A stretch of 64,000 nucleotides of DNA from Sphingobacterium kitahiroshimense (GCF_025961315.1 NZ_JAOQNK010000001.1:3100001-3164000); one strand, 5' to 3'. Shown: positions 12,920 to 22,234, counted from the stretch's first letter. Numbers and translations are program-made. Notes: generated by a model from the sequence alone, not told the origin.

Positions 12920-13489
12920 GTGAGTAAGATCAGTAAATCAAATAAGCTCGAAAATGATGAGCAAATCATAGCCGGTATTAAATCGGGTAGTAGTATTGCA
13001 TTGGATGCAATATATGAATTATACTATCCATCTATTGCCCATATGATTTCTCAAAATAACGGAAGCGAAGATGAGGCAAAAGATATCTTCCAAGAGGCCG
13101 TGATTGTTCTTTATGACAAGGTTTCTAAAGGTAATTTTGAATTAAGCAGTAAACTTAAAACCTATCTATATTCGATTTGCCGAAGACTTTGGCTTAAGCA
13201 GTTAAATCGTGCAGGTTTTGGATCAGTAGATATCCGAGGTTATGAAGATTCGTTACCGGATAACGATGATATCGAGCGACATCAGGAGCTTGACAAAAAA
13301 TTTGACCAAATGGAACACGCAATGTCTCTTTTAGGAGAACCTTGTAAAACCATTCTCCACGATTTCTATATCCAGAACCATTCCATGCAGGAGATCTGCG
13401 AGAAGTTTGGATATACCAATACTGACAATGCCAAAACTCAAAAATACAAATGCCTGCAAAGATTGAAAAAACTATTTTTCATGCAGTAA
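12920..13489 (+). CDS. ECF-type RNA polymerase sigma factor
   Basis: Directs RNA polymerase to alternative promoters. Region 2 spans roughly residues 25-95 (DEAKDIFQEAVIVLYDK, then LKTYLYSICRRLWLKQ, the DNA-melting and -10-binding helices). Region 4 spans ~130-185 (LGEPCKTILHDFYIQNHSM, then EICEKFGYTNTDNAKTQKYK). The start is a GTG at 12920; an AAGG 9 bp upstream is a possible ribosome site. Length of 189 residues is typical. The next gene begins 20 bp after the stop and encodes a membrane protein with a cytoplasmic N-terminus, the usual position of an anti-sigma factor. Confidence 0.92.
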   Translation: MSKISKSNKLENDEQIIAGIKSGSSIALDAIYELYYPSIAHMISQNNGSEDEAKDIFQEAVIVLYDKVSKGNFELSSKLKTYLYSICRRLWLKQLNRAGFGSVDIRGYEDSLPDNDDIERHQELDKKFDQMEHAMSLLGEPCKTILHDFYIQNHSMQEICEKFGYTNTDNAKTQKYKCLQRLKKLFFMQ

Positions 13490-13509
13490 AGAAATTAGTA
13501 TAACAAACA

Positions 13510-14628
13510 ATGAGTATGATGAGTCAACAAGAGTTTTTTGAATTAGCAGATCGCTATCTCAGGGATGAAATGATAAAAGAAGAGCGTGCTTCTTTCGAAT
13601 CTTTCTGTGCAGAAAACCCTTCTTTCTCGGCACAGCTAACGCAACACCGTCAATTTCTTGACAATCTTAAAGATACACAGTCACGTATTGATTTTAAACA
13701 GCAACTCGCACAGTCCGCTAAAAGTTATCACCAGTCGCATCAGCAGGCGAAAGTGATTCCGATGAAGCAAACAAAAGTAATCTCTTTATGGGAAAAATTG
13801 AAAGCAAGTTCATTAGTAGCTGCTTCGGTAGCCGTAGTTGCCGTATTTTCCACATTATGGATTTCAGGATATTATAAGAATATTGATAAAGCTAATACAG
13901 ATTACAGTGCATTGAAGCGTGACATGAATAATGTGAAGAAAGATGTCAATGAACATAATGCTGCGCTGAAAAGTATTAATAATAAATCAACCAAAGCAAG
14001 TGAATCTTCTGTCAGTCAATATGGAGCTACAGGGTTTATGGTTTCAAATAATGGTTATGTCGTGACCAACTACCATGTTGTAAGCGGTGCAGATTCAATA
14101 TACCTGCAAAATAATAAAGGGGAATCATACAAAGCACAGGTAATCCATTCGGACGCCAGCAATGATTTAGCGATACTACTAATTGAAGATGCTAACTTTA
14201 AAAGAGGCAAAACTTTACCATACACCTTTAAAACCGCAGCATCAGATTTAGGGGAAGATATTTATACGATAGGTTTCCCACGGGATGAGGCCGTGTACGG
14301 GCAAGGATATTTGAGTTCATCGACAGGATATGCCGGTGATACAATCGCTTATCAAATTTCAATCCCTGTTAACCCGGGTAACAGCGGTGGTCCAGTAATG
14401 GACACCAAAGGAAATGTTATCGGTATTATCTCCGGTAAACAAAGAGGGATTGATGGTGCCGGTTTTGCAATCAAAACAAAATCGATATTGAAAGCATTAG
14501 ATGAAATACCTGCCGATTCATTGCAAGGGCAAGTAAAATTAAATAAGAAAAATATGCTCTCTGGTCTTTCAAGAACAGAGCAAATAAAAAGAATGCAAGA
14601 TTATATATACATGGTGAAAGTATATTAA
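13510..14628 (+). CDS. Membrane-anchored trypsin-like serine protease with anti-sigma-like N-terminus
   Basis: A 372-residue protein in three parts. Residues 1-95 are a charged, helical cytoplasmic segment; the opening FELADRYLRDEMIKEERASF resembles the start of Bacteroidota anti-sigma proteins, but no zinc-binding HxxxCxxC is present. Residues ~100-120 form one transmembrane helix. After a short coiled-coil-like linker (DMNNVKKDVNEHNAALKS), residues ~165-345 form a periplasmic DegP/HtrA-type protease domain with a full triad: His189 (TNYHVV), Asp219 (SNDLAIL), Ser292 (NPGNSGGPV). No PDZ domain follows. It is 20 bp downstream of the sigma gene, so coexpression is near certain. A role as combined sensor, protease and sigma regulator is inference. 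Confidence 0.88.
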   Translation: MSMMSQQEFFELADRYLRDEMIKEERASFESFCAENPSFSAQLTQHRQFLDNLKDTQSRIDFKQQLAQSAKSYHQSHQQAKVIPMKQTKVISLWEKLKASSLVAASVAVVAVFSTLWISGYYKNIDKANTDYSALKRDMNNVKKDVNEHNAALKSINNKSTKASESSVSQYGATGFMVSNNGYVVTNYHVVSGADSIYLQNNKGESYKAQVIHSDASNDLAILLIEDANFKRGKTLPYTFKTAASDLGEDIYTIGFPRDEAVYGQGYLSSSTGYAGDTIAYQISIPVNPGNSGGPVMDTKGNVIGIISGKQRGIDGAGFAIKTKSILKALDEIPADSLQGQVKLNKKNMLSGLSRTEQIKRMQDYIYMVKVY

Positions 14629-14645
14629 TCACATTTAAGACCCAT

Positions 14646-14681
14646 AAAAAAAGGCATCAATTCAAATTGATGCCTTTTTTT
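14646..14681. terminator. Bidirectional terminator between the protease and peroxiredoxin genes
   Basis: Stem AGGCATCAATT/AATTGATGCCT with an A tract on the left and a T tract on the right, serving the convergent genes on both strands. Confidence 0.9.
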
Positions 14682-14700
14682 ATGAATAATATACTCCTAA

Positions 14701-15336
14701 TTATAAATTAGGCTGTGGAGTTGTTCTTAAGTAAGGTTTGATTTCTTTAAAGCCTTTCGGGAACTTTGCAGGGATGTCCTCTGTTTTGATAGCAGGAACC
14801 ACAATCACATCCTCTCCATGTTTCCAGTCCGCAGGTGTAGCTACAGAATAATCGGCAGTCAACTGTAAAGAATCAATAACACGTAATATTTCATCAAAAT
14901 TACGACCGGTAGATGCGGGGTACGTTAGTGTTAATTTAATTTTTTTATCTGGCCCTATAATAAATACTGAACGTACTGTTACCGTTGCAGAAGCATTGGG
15001 GTGAATCATATCATACAATTCGGATACATGACGATCTTCGTCAGCAATAATCGGAAAATTAACAGTAGTATTCTGGGTTTCGTTGATATCCTGTATCCAA
15101 TCCAAATGATCTTGAACAGGATCAACACTTAGAGCGATTGCTTTCACGCCCCTTTTATCAAACTCCGATTTTAATTTCGCTGTCCGTCCAAGTTCAGTTG
15201 TACAAACAGGTGTATAATCAGAAGGGTGCGAAAAAAACACAACCCAGCTATCTTTAATAAACTCATGGAAATCAATATCTCCTATCGTCGTCTGCGCTTT
15301 AAAATTTGGCGCTTCATCTCCTAATCTTAAACTCAT
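14701..15336 (-). CDS. 1-Cys peroxiredoxin (Prx6 family)
   Basis: Reduces hydrogen peroxide and organic peroxides. The peroxidatic Cys45 is in HPSDYTPVCTTELGR, the Prx6-type PVCTTE signature. It is the only cysteine in the 211-residue protein, so there is no resolving Cys and an outside thiol must regenerate it. The longer C-terminal part (VATPADWKHGEDVIVVPAI) is the Prx6 dimer and cap region. Monocistronic, with a clear promoter. Confidence 0.95.
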   Translation of the reverse strand: MSLRLGDEAPNFKAQTTIGDIDFHEFIKDSWVVFFSHPSDYTPVCTTELGRTAKLKSEFDKRGVKAIALSVDPVQDHLDWIQDINETQNTTVNFPIIADEDRHVSELYDMIHPNASATVTVRSVFIIGPDKKIKLTLTYPASTGRNFDEILRVIDSLQLTADYSVATPADWKHGEDVIVVPAIKTEDIPAKFPKGFKEIKPYLRTTPQPNL

Positions 15337-15375
15337 ATCTTTCTTTTTTAAATTCGTAATACACTATATACTCTA

Positions 15376-15406
15376 CAAATATAGTAGATTTTTATTCATA
15401 ACAAAA
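15376..15406 (-). promoter_or_regulatory. Promoter of the peroxiredoxin gene
   Basis: Minus strand TTTTG (15406-15402), 18 bases, then TATATTTG (15383-15376), 40 bp before the ATG. Confidence 0.65.
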
Positions 15407-15516
15407 TCTAAGCTTTGTTTTTTACAAAAACCTGTTAAAAATTATTAAACTTTATTATGCAAGCATAATAATAAAATAAGTATATTTACTTACAAACCAT
15501 TACCAATGTACACATT

Positions 15517-16656
15517 ATGAATTTTGAATTAAACGAAGAATATAGCATGATTCAGGAAGCTGCCCGAGATTTCGCGCAGCAGGATTTAAAACCGGGTGTC
15601 ATAGAACGGGATGAGAAAGCACTATTCCCTTACGACCAGGTGAAGAAAATGGGTGAATTAGGATTTATGGGCATGATGGTCGACAGTAAGTATGGAGGTG
15701 CAGGGCTTGATGCATTAGCTTATACCTTGGTCTTGGAAGAAATTGCTAAAATCGACGCATCAGCTGCAGTGATCATGTCTGTTAATAATTCTCTTGTATG
15801 CTACGGCTTAGAAGCTTTCGGCTCCGAAGAGCAAAAAGAAAAGTACTTAAGACCTTTAGCTTCTGGAGAAAAGCTAGGCGCTTTTGCCCTATCCGAACCT
15901 GAAGCGGGTTCAGATGCAACATCCCAGCACACAACAGCAATAGATCAAGGAGATCATTACCTTTTAAATGGCACTAAAAACTGGATCACAAATGGCGGTA
16001 ATGCCGATATTTGCCTCATCATTGCACAGACGCATCCCGAAAAAGCACATCGCGGCATAAATGTACTGATTGTAGAAAAAGGGATGCCTGGTTTTACAAT
16101 TGGACCAAAAGAGAATAAACTTGGCATCAGAAGCTCAGATACCCACTCACTCTTATTTACTGATGTTAAAGTCCCTAAAGAAAACCGCATAGGTGAAGAT
16201 GGATTTGGATTCAAATTTGCCATGAAAACATTAGATGGAGGTAGAATTGGTATTGCGGCCCAAGCATTAGGTATCGCCGCAGGTGCTTATGAATTTGCTC
16301 TTGCTTATGCAAAAGAGCGAAAAACCTTTGGAAAACCAATTGCAGAGCATCAGGCTATTCAATTTAAACTCGCAGATATGGAAGTTGAAATAGAAGCCGC
16401 AAGACTATTGACATATAAAGCAGCATGGACAAAAGATCAGGGGTTGCCCTACAGCAAAGAAGCGGCAATGGCCAAACTACATGCTTCCGAAGTTGCGATG
16501 AAAACAAGTATTGAAGCCGTTCAGATCCATGGTGGATATGGCTATGTAAAAGAGTACCATGTAGAAAGATTGATGCGTGACGCAAAGATCACACAGATTT
16601 ATGAAGGAACTTCTGAGATACAGCGATTAGTCATCGCTAGAGAGATACTAAAATAA
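15517..16656 (+). CDS. Acyl-CoA dehydrogenase, short-chain (butyryl-CoA) type
   Basis: FAD enzyme that oxidises acyl-CoA to trans-2-enoyl-CoA in beta-oxidation, passing electrons to ETF. The three ACAD domains are complete in 379 residues. The FAD/substrate loop is GAFALSEPEAGSDA, the central domain has ITNGGNADI, and the catalytic base Glu363 is in IYEGTSEIQRLVIARE, the position used by short- and medium-chain enzymes. The motif IHGGYGYVKEYHVERLMRDA is family-typical. Chain-length preference cannot be read with certainty. Confidence 0.94.
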   Translation: MNFELNEEYSMIQEAARDFAQQDLKPGVIERDEKALFPYDQVKKMGELGFMGMMVDSKYGGAGLDALAYTLVLEEIAKIDASAAVIMSVNNSLVCYGLEAFGSEEQKEKYLRPLASGEKLGAFALSEPEAGSDATSQHTTAIDQGDHYLLNGTKNWITNGGNADICLIIAQTHPEKAHRGINVLIVEKGMPGFTIGPKENKLGIRSSDTHSLLFTDVKVPKENRIGEDGFGFKFAMKTLDGGRIGIAAQALGIAAGAYEFALAYAKERKTFGKPIAEHQAIQFKLADMEVEIEAARLLTYKAAWTKDQGLPYSKEAAMAKLHASEVAMKTSIEAVQIHGGYGYVKEYHVERLMRDAKITQIYEGTSEIQRLVIAREILK

Positions 16657-16658
16657 AA

Positions 16659-16700
16659 AGATTCACAGGGTAACCGATCATGCCCTGTGAATCTGTAAAT
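16659..16700 (+). terminator. Terminator after the acyl-CoA dehydrogenase
   Basis: Perfect 12-bp stem AGATTCACAGGG/CCCTGTGAATCT (16659-16670 with 16683-16694) with a 12-nt loop, starting just after the stop codon. The T tract is weak. Confidence 0.75.
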
Positions 16701-16753
16701 TTTCCTCTATTTTAAGGATAGCAGATTAAAAAGTGATCAAATTTTATCTGCCA

Positions 16754-17152
16754 TTAAACAAGCTTACCATCTATTGTTGCTAAATAGCCATAATCTTCAA
16801 ATGCAAAGCTAGAGGTTTCTTTCATTACATAATTTAATAATAACTTAGATTTTAAAAGTAAGGTTTGCTGTTCTTGAAGATCCTTACTTTTCAAACCATC
16901 GTGCATCAGTACCAAGGCTAGTGGCCTTATCTGTTCCACTTCCAAATCTTCTTTCGCATATTGCAATAACTCTATCCCACTTATTTTAAGGAAATTATCA
17001 CGATTAGTCTTAAAAAATTCAACATAAGCTCTATCAAAAACAACTGAACACGGTTCATCAAAAACATGCTGTTCATCGACAAGCAATCTCAAAAACTTAC
17101 CCATTTCATTTGTCCAATTCAACAATGAATTACTTTCAAATCTAATTCCCAT
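16754..17152 (-). CDS. Uncharacterised protein downstream of proA
   Basis: I do not recognise this 132-residue protein. It has no signal peptide and no transmembrane segment. It appears largely alpha-helical, with leucine-rich stretches (FLRLLVDEQHVF, LLLKSKLLLNYVMKE). Two cysteines at most, no metal or nucleotide motif. The start lies 8 bp after the proA stop, so it is the third gene of proB-proA. It may be a lineage-specific protein; nothing in the sequence links it to proline synthesis other than position. Confidence 0.7.
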   Translation of the reverse strand: MGIRFESNSLLNWTNEMGKFLRLLVDEQHVFDEPCSVVFDRAYVEFFKTNRDNFLKISGIELLQYAKEDLEVEQIRPLALVLMHDGLKSKDLQEQQTLLLKSKLLLNYVMKETSSFAFEDYGYLATIDGKLV

Positions 17153-17160
17153 ACTAAATA

Positions 17161-18408
17161 CTATCTTATTTGTCCATTACCCGTTACATACCATTTTTCA
17201 GTCACTAATTTTTCTAAGGCAAAAGGTCCTCTAGCGTGAAGCTTTTGTGTAGAAATACCGATCTCAGCTCCTAAACCAAATTCTCCACCATCTGTAAATC
17301 GCGTGGAGGCATTGGCATACACCGCAGCGGCATCCACAGCATTCATAAATCGTTCCAATTTTTCCGAATCATTGGAAACAATACATTCTGAATGACGGGA
17401 GGAATAAGTAGCAATGTGCGTCAAAGCCTGTTCCAGTCCGTTTAATATTTTAATTGAACATTTAAGATCTAAAAATTCACGCCCAAAATCAACTTCATTT
17501 GCTTGTTGCAAATAAGGGTATCCCAATCGCTCTAAAATAGCATAACTCCGTTCATCAGCAAAAACTTCCACCCGCTCCTTTTCAAAGGGAACGATAATTC
17601 CATCTAAAAATGAATCAGCAATCTCTTCATCTAATAATATCGTATCCAATGCATTGCAAACAGAAGGTCGGGATATTTTTGCGTTAGCAACAATAGCAAC
17701 TGCCTTATCGATTGTTGCTGATTGCTCTACATAGGTATGACACACCCCAGCACCTGTTTCAATAACGGGTACTTTAGCATGCGCACGAACAAAATCAATC
17801 AATGATTGCGAACCTCGGGGGATAATAATATCCACAAATTTTGTTGCCGTAAGTAATTCTTGTACAAATTTCCGGTCTGTTGGCAGTAATTGAACAATAT
17901 TTGGATTTAAATGATTCTGAATCAAAACTTTTTGAATGATCTCAACCAATATCTGATTTGTATGAAAAGCATCCGTGCCACCCCGCAACAGACAAACATT
18001 GCCCGATCGAATACATAATGCAGCCACATCAATAGTCACATTCGGTCTAGACTCATATATAACCGCGACTACCCCCAAAGGAACTGCTTTCTTTTCCAAC
18101 AATAAACCATTATCCAAAACCTGCTGGTTTAATAACTTTCCGGAAGGATCAGGAAGTTTAGCAACATCCAACACACTTTTTGCTAAAGCCTCCATCCTTT
18201 CGGTATTCAAAACCAAACGATCCCTTTTCGGATCATCTGCATCTAATAATTTCAGATCTTTTTCATTTTCAAATAGAATAGCAGTAACCTGTGCTCGCAA
18301 TGCCTCTGCCAGATCAGTTAAAATATGCGCTTTTGTATCTGAATCCAATTGATTTATATCCCTTGTTGCAGCCAATGCTGCCTCTAATTGCTCTGTGATA
18401 TTTTCCAT
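17161..18408 (-). CDS. proA: Glutamate-5-semialdehyde dehydrogenase (gamma-glutamyl phosphate reductase)
   Basis: Second step of proline synthesis: NADPH-dependent reduction of gamma-glutamyl phosphate to glutamate-5-semialdehyde. It is an ALDH-superfamily protein with the catalytic cysteine in SRPSVCNALDT and the ProA-typical segments VIYESRPNVT, LLRGGTDAFHTN and PRGSQSLIDFV. I start it at the ATG at 18408 (MENITEQLEAAL), one base after the proB stop, rather than at an in-frame ATG at 18435 inside proB, because the extra nine residues do not look like ProA. That gives 415 residues, close to E. coli ProA (417). The order proB-proA with a 1-nt gap indicates translational coupling. Confidence 0.95.
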   Translation of the reverse strand: MENITEQLEAALAATRDINQLDSDTKAHILTDLAEALRAQVTAILFENEKDLKLLDADDPKRDRLVLNTERMEALAKSVLDVAKLPDPSGKLLNQQVLDNGLLLEKKAVPLGVVAVIYESRPNVTIDVAALCIRSGNVCLLRGGTDAFHTNQILVEIIQKVLIQNHLNPNIVQLLPTDRKFVQELLTATKFVDIIIPRGSQSLIDFVRAHAKVPVIETGAGVCHTYVEQSATIDKAVAIVANAKISRPSVCNALDTILLDEEIADSFLDGIIVPFEKERVEVFADERSYAILERLGYPYLQQANEVDFGREFLDLKCSIKILNGLEQALTHIATYSSRHSECIVSNDSEKLERFMNAVDAAAVYANASTRFTDGGEFGLGAEIGISTQKLHARGPFALEKLVTEKWYVTGNGQIR

Positions 18409-18409
18409 A

Positions 18410-19444
18410 TTATAACAATACGATATCATCAGCATGTGCTAAAATGATATCTTTACGTTTTACATTCTTCATTAAATCGCCCATATCCCACTTAGATTTA
18501 GCAACAGCAATGATTTGATCATCTTCGTCAAAAATATGGAACACTTCACCTTCCTCAAACTGTTCAACACAGGTTTTAACACCAACAAGTAAGAGACTTT
18601 TTCGTTGCAAAAGTGCCTCTACAGCACCTCTATCAATAATTACTTTACCCTTAATTAAACTTCCACTTGCTAACCATTTATTGCGGGAAGAAACCTTTTT
18701 AGGCTGTGCCATGCAGATCGTACCCGTTTGACCTTCGATCGCTTTCAGCAAGGCATTTTCAGTTTGCATGCTAAAAATAACAGCCCGTATCCCCATCTGA
18801 TTAGCCAACCGTGCAAAATTTAATTTTGACGTCATACCACCAAGACCGACAGAAGACTTATCTGTTCTTGCTAAAGAAAGTGCGGCCTTATCGATCACTT
18901 TTAATTCGGGGATAACTATTCCTTCCGAATCCATAACTCCAGGTACCGAAGTTGTAAATAAAATTTGCTCAGCACCAAAGCCAACTGCAATCAAAGTCGC
19001 CAACTCATCATTATCAGAAAATTTCAATTCTTTATTACTCACTACATCATTTTCATTGGCAATAGGAATAATGTTATTTTTCCATAAAGTTTCATAAGTA
19101 TTCTTCAATTGCACAAATTGATTCCTATTTGCAAAATGCTGACGCTCACATAAACTTTGAGCTAAAGCAATTTTAAAGGGTCGAAAATAAGTACTATAAA
19201 TTTGCAATAACAAAGGATTACCAATAGCTGCTGCAGCCTTTCTTTCTGACAAAGTCCCCGAATACCGTGTCAAAAACTTTTTCCCTGCCGCAACTGCTCC
19301 TGAAGAAACCAGAACGACGTTATATTTTTGTTGTATTTGAGCAACCTGTCTTGCAATCTCCAATACGATCCGTTCATCTACCTCCCCGTCCGCTGTCGTA
19401 ATAGAAGCTGAGCCAAACTTGATAACAACAATTGGCTTTTTCAT
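18410..19444 (-). CDS. proB: Glutamate 5-kinase with C-terminal PUA domain
   Basis: First and usually feedback-controlled step of proline synthesis: ATP-dependent phosphorylation of glutamate. Amino-acid kinase domain with KFGSASIT near the start, VSSGAVAAGKK and GGMTSKLNFARLA; then a PUA domain (about the last 80 residues: KGKVIIDRGAVEALLQ, HIFDEDDQIIAVAKS). I place the start at the ATG at 19444 (MKKPIVVIKFGS). The frame can extend 23 codons upstream to 19513, but that extension is not ProB-like. The protein is then 344 residues (E. coli 367). Confidence 0.95.
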   Translation of the reverse strand: MKKPIVVIKFGSASITTADGEVDERIVLEIARQVAQIQQKYNVVLVSSGAVAAGKKFLTRYSGTLSERKAAAAIGNPLLLQIYSTYFRPFKIALAQSLCERQHFANRNQFVQLKNTYETLWKNNIIPIANENDVVSNKELKFSDNDELATLIAVGFGAEQILFTTSVPGVMDSEGIVIPELKVIDKAALSLARTDKSSVGLGGMTSKLNFARLANQMGIRAVIFSMQTENALLKAIEGQTGTICMAQPKKVSSRNKWLASGSLIKGKVIIDRGAVEALLQRKSLLLVGVKTCVEQFEEGEVFHIFDEDDQIIAVAKSKWDMGDLMKNVKRKDIILAHADDIVLL

Positions 19445-19606
19445 ATATTTTTTTGTGTTTATTTTGTTTAGGTAATTACTTATTCTTATAAAAATAAAGA
19501 AGCGTTTTGACAAAAGAAAGGTTTATGAAAAATTATCTACCAAAAAGGTATATTTTATATGGTACAATTTGTGTAGGAATACTCTCAATTCAAAACACCA
19601 TCATAT

Positions 19607-20029
19607 ATGAATCGTTTACTTAACAGTATCATGGTTGCTTCGCTTTTGTTCGTTTCATGCCAACAAAAGAACAAGGAGGCTGCCCAATCCAAAGAAACAG
19701 CGACAGTGGGCGGTGATAAAGACAAGCACGGCTGTATCGCCAGTGCAGGATACACTTGGTCAACTTTAAAAGATAGCTGTGTTAGGCCTTTTGAACAGAT
19801 ACAATTGGATATCGTTAATAATTCAGATAGCTATGAAACAGCGGCATTTCTGATTATTGATGATAAGAAACATGCCGCAGAGGTTTTTCTAAAAGAAAGC
19901 CCAGAAAGCATTGTCTTGAAACACGTCAAAGAATATGCATATGAAAATCAGGATTACAAGTTAATTCAGGATCAGCATTGCTGGACATTAATTAAAGGCG
20001 ACAAAACTTTATATAAAGAAAAAGAATAA
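19607..20029 (+). CDS. Small lipoprotein of unknown function
   Basis: A 140-residue protein with a lipoprotein signal (MNRLLNSIMVASLLFVSC; lipobox LFVSC, Cys18). The mature N-terminus is polar (QQKNKEAAQSKETATVGG). Then comes a cysteine-bearing block, HGCIASAGYTWSTLKDSCVR, in which two cysteines may form a disulfide; similar blocks occur in other small Bacteroidota lipoproteins. The C-terminal half is predicted beta-rich (AAFLIIDDKKHAAEVFL, HCWTLIKGDKTLYKE). It is divergent from proB and convergent with uvrB. No function can be assigned. Confidence 0.75.
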   Translation: MNRLLNSIMVASLLFVSCQQKNKEAAQSKETATVGGDKDKHGCIASAGYTWSTLKDSCVRPFEQIQLDIVNNSDSYETAAFLIIDDKKHAAEVFLKESPESIVLKHVKEYAYENQDYKLIQDQHCWTLIKGDKTLYKEKE

Positions 20030-20053
20030 AAAAAGGGCTTAAGCCCTTTTTTT
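20028..20053. terminator. Bidirectional terminator between the lipoprotein gene and uvrB
   Basis: Perfect palindrome of seven A, GGGCTTAAGCCC and seven T, usable on both strands. The uvrB stop codon lies partly within it. Confidence 0.92.
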
Positions 20054-22082
20054 ATTTAAATCGTTCATCAAATATTTTCTCTAGGGAGAACATCTCATCT
20101 CTAAGTTTAGCGGCCTCTAAGAAGTCCATTTCTTTGGCTGCCTTTTCCATTTTCTTACGAACTGTATCGATCGCTTTTTTAAGCTCTTTCTCACCTAGGT
20201 ATTGTAACACCGGATCTGCGGCAATGGCTACCGAAGGATCTGGCTCAACATATATCTTCGGCTCCAGTCCATTGAAATCAGCGACCGAGGTTTGCTCCAT
20301 AATCTCCTCTTTAGTTTTTCCGACAGTTCGAGGCGTAATATGATGTTCTTCGTTATATTTCATTTGTTTCTCACGACGGCGGGTAGTCTCATCAATAGTA
20401 GCAGCCATACTATCTGTCATCCGATCTGCATACATGATCACACGCCCTTTGTCATTACGCGCAGCACGACCGATTGTCTGAATCAATGATCTCTGAGAAC
20501 GCAAAAAACCTTCCTTATCAGCATCCAATATCGCGACTAATGTTACTTCAGGTAAATCAAGACCTTCCCTCAATAAGTTGACCCCTACCAGAACATCAAA
20601 TTCACCAAGACGCAATCCTCTTAAAATTTCGACCCGTTCCAATGTCTTTACCTCAGAGTGAATATACCTAACTTTTATATGCAGCTTAGTCATATATTTG
20701 GTTAACTCTTCTGCCATACGCTTCGTCAACGTTGTCGCTAACACACGTCCACCGGCTTTAATGGCCTTATCTGCTTCCTCAAGGAAATCATCCACCTGAT
20801 TAATCGCAGGATGAACTTCAATAATCGGATCTAACAACCCTGTCGGCCGTATAACTTGCTCAACAAAAACACCTTCCGTCTGCTGTAACTCGTAATCTCC
20901 CGGTGTTGCAGAAACATAAATCGTCTGATTCGTCAAAGATTCAAATTCAGGGAAATTCAAAGGCCTATTGTCAAGCGCTGCCGGTAACCTAAAACCATGT
21001 TCTACCAAAGCAATTTTTCTGGAACGGTCTCCACCATACATGGCACGTAATTGCGGAATCGTTACATGACTTTCGTCTATAACAAGTAAATAATCTTCGG
21101 GAAAATAATCCAGTAAACAGAAAGGACGCATCCCAGGCTCACGACCATCAAAAAACCGCGAATAATTTTCAATTCCGGAACAATAGCCAAGCTCTCGCAT
21201 CATCTCCAGATCGTAATTAACACGTTCTTCCAGACGTTTCGCTTCCAACATCTTTCCTTCCTCTTCCAACTGTGTCCTACGTTGCACCATCTCTTCTTGA
21301 ATTGCCCAGATCGTTGAAGTAAACTTTTCCTTTGGTGTTACAAAGAGTGTTGCAGGAAAAAGAGCTAGATCTTCCATTCTACTTAAGGTCTTTCCTGTTA
21401 CCGGATCGATTTCACTCAACTCATCAATCTCATCACCAAAAAATGATACGCGAATGGCAAAATCCAAATAGGCTGGGAAAATATCTACTGTATCTCCCTT
21501 CACACGAAAAGTACCTCTCTTAAATTCAGTCGTCGTACGCGCATACAAGATCTCAACCAAGCGATGCAAAAATGCGTTACGGGAAATCACTGTCCCAACA
21601 GCAAATCGAAAAATCGACTTGGAGAAATCTTCAGGATTACCCATACCATAAATACAGGAAACAGAAGATACAACAATAACATCACGCCTTCCCGACATCA
21701 GTGCCGTTGTAGTAGCAAGACGTAATTTCTCAATCTCTTCATTGATCGCTAGATCTTTCTCAATATACGTATTCGATGAAGCGATAAAAGCTTCCGGCTG
21801 ATAGTAATCGTAGTAAGAGACAAAATAATTGACAGCATTGTCAGGAAAAAACTGCTTAAACTCTCCGTAAAGCTGAGCTGCTAATGTTTTATTATGGCTG
21901 AGTATTAAAGTCGGTTTCTGTGTTTGCTGAATCACATTCGCCACTGTAAACGTTTTTCCAGATCCAGTCACCCCTAAGAGTGTTTGGTATTGTTCTCCTT
22001 CGTTTAAACCCTGCACCAATTCTTTGATTGCAGTAGGTTGATCTCCAGTAGGCTTATATTCAGACGTAAGTTGGAACTTCAT
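20052..22082 (-). CDS. uvrB: Excinuclease ABC subunit B
   Basis: Damage-verifying helicase-like subunit of nucleotide excision repair; binds UvrA and then UvrC. Walker A is in LGVTGSGKTFTVANV, and the beta-hairpin region YYDYYQPEAF is UvrB-specific. The helicase box DESHVTIPQLRAMYGGDRSRK, the motif QTIGRAARN and the C-terminal UVR motif (KEMDFLEAAKLRDEM) are all in order. The 676-residue length matches E. coli UvrB (673). Monocistronic in this window. Confidence 0.98.
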   Translation of the reverse strand: MKFQLTSEYKPTGDQPTAIKELVQGLNEGEQYQTLLGVTGSGKTFTVANVIQQTQKPTLILSHNKTLAAQLYGEFKQFFPDNAVNYFVSYYDYYQPEAFIASSNTYIEKDLAINEEIEKLRLATTTALMSGRRDVIVVSSVSCIYGMGNPEDFSKSIFRFAVGTVISRNAFLHRLVEILYARTTTEFKRGTFRVKGDTVDIFPAYLDFAIRVSFFGDEIDELSEIDPVTGKTLSRMEDLALFPATLFVTPKEKFTSTIWAIQEEMVQRRTQLEEEGKMLEAKRLEERVNYDLEMMRELGYCSGIENYSRFFDGREPGMRPFCLLDYFPEDYLLVIDESHVTIPQLRAMYGGDRSRKIALVEHGFRLPAALDNRPLNFPEFESLTNQTIYVSATPGDYELQQTEGVFVEQVIRPTGLLDPIIEVHPAINQVDDFLEEADKAIKAGGRVLATTLTKRMAEELTKYMTKLHIKVRYIHSEVKTLERVEILRGLRLGEFDVLVGVNLLREGLDLPEVTLVAILDADKEGFLRSQRSLIQTIGRAARNDKGRVIMYADRMTDSMAATIDETTRRREKQMKYNEEHHITPRTVGKTKEEIMEQTSVADFNGLEPKIYVEPDPSVAIAADPVLQYLGEKELKKAIDTVRKKMEKAAKEMDFLEAAKLRDEMFSLEKIFDERFK

Positions 22083-22234
22083 AAAATCTTATTCAAGTAA
22101 TACAAATTTAATCAAAATAAATGAGGCATTTATATTATTCAATGAGTCTGCTATTCACAACTATTTTTCCGTTTAAACAAACAATAAGTAATAATATTTG
22201 TGTAAATTGGTATAATCACTAAAATCTACACGAT

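Noticed and set aside
18410..18435. Longer start for proA overlapping proB
   Set aside because: The extra residues do not resemble ProA, and the ATG at 18408 is directly coupled to the proB stop.
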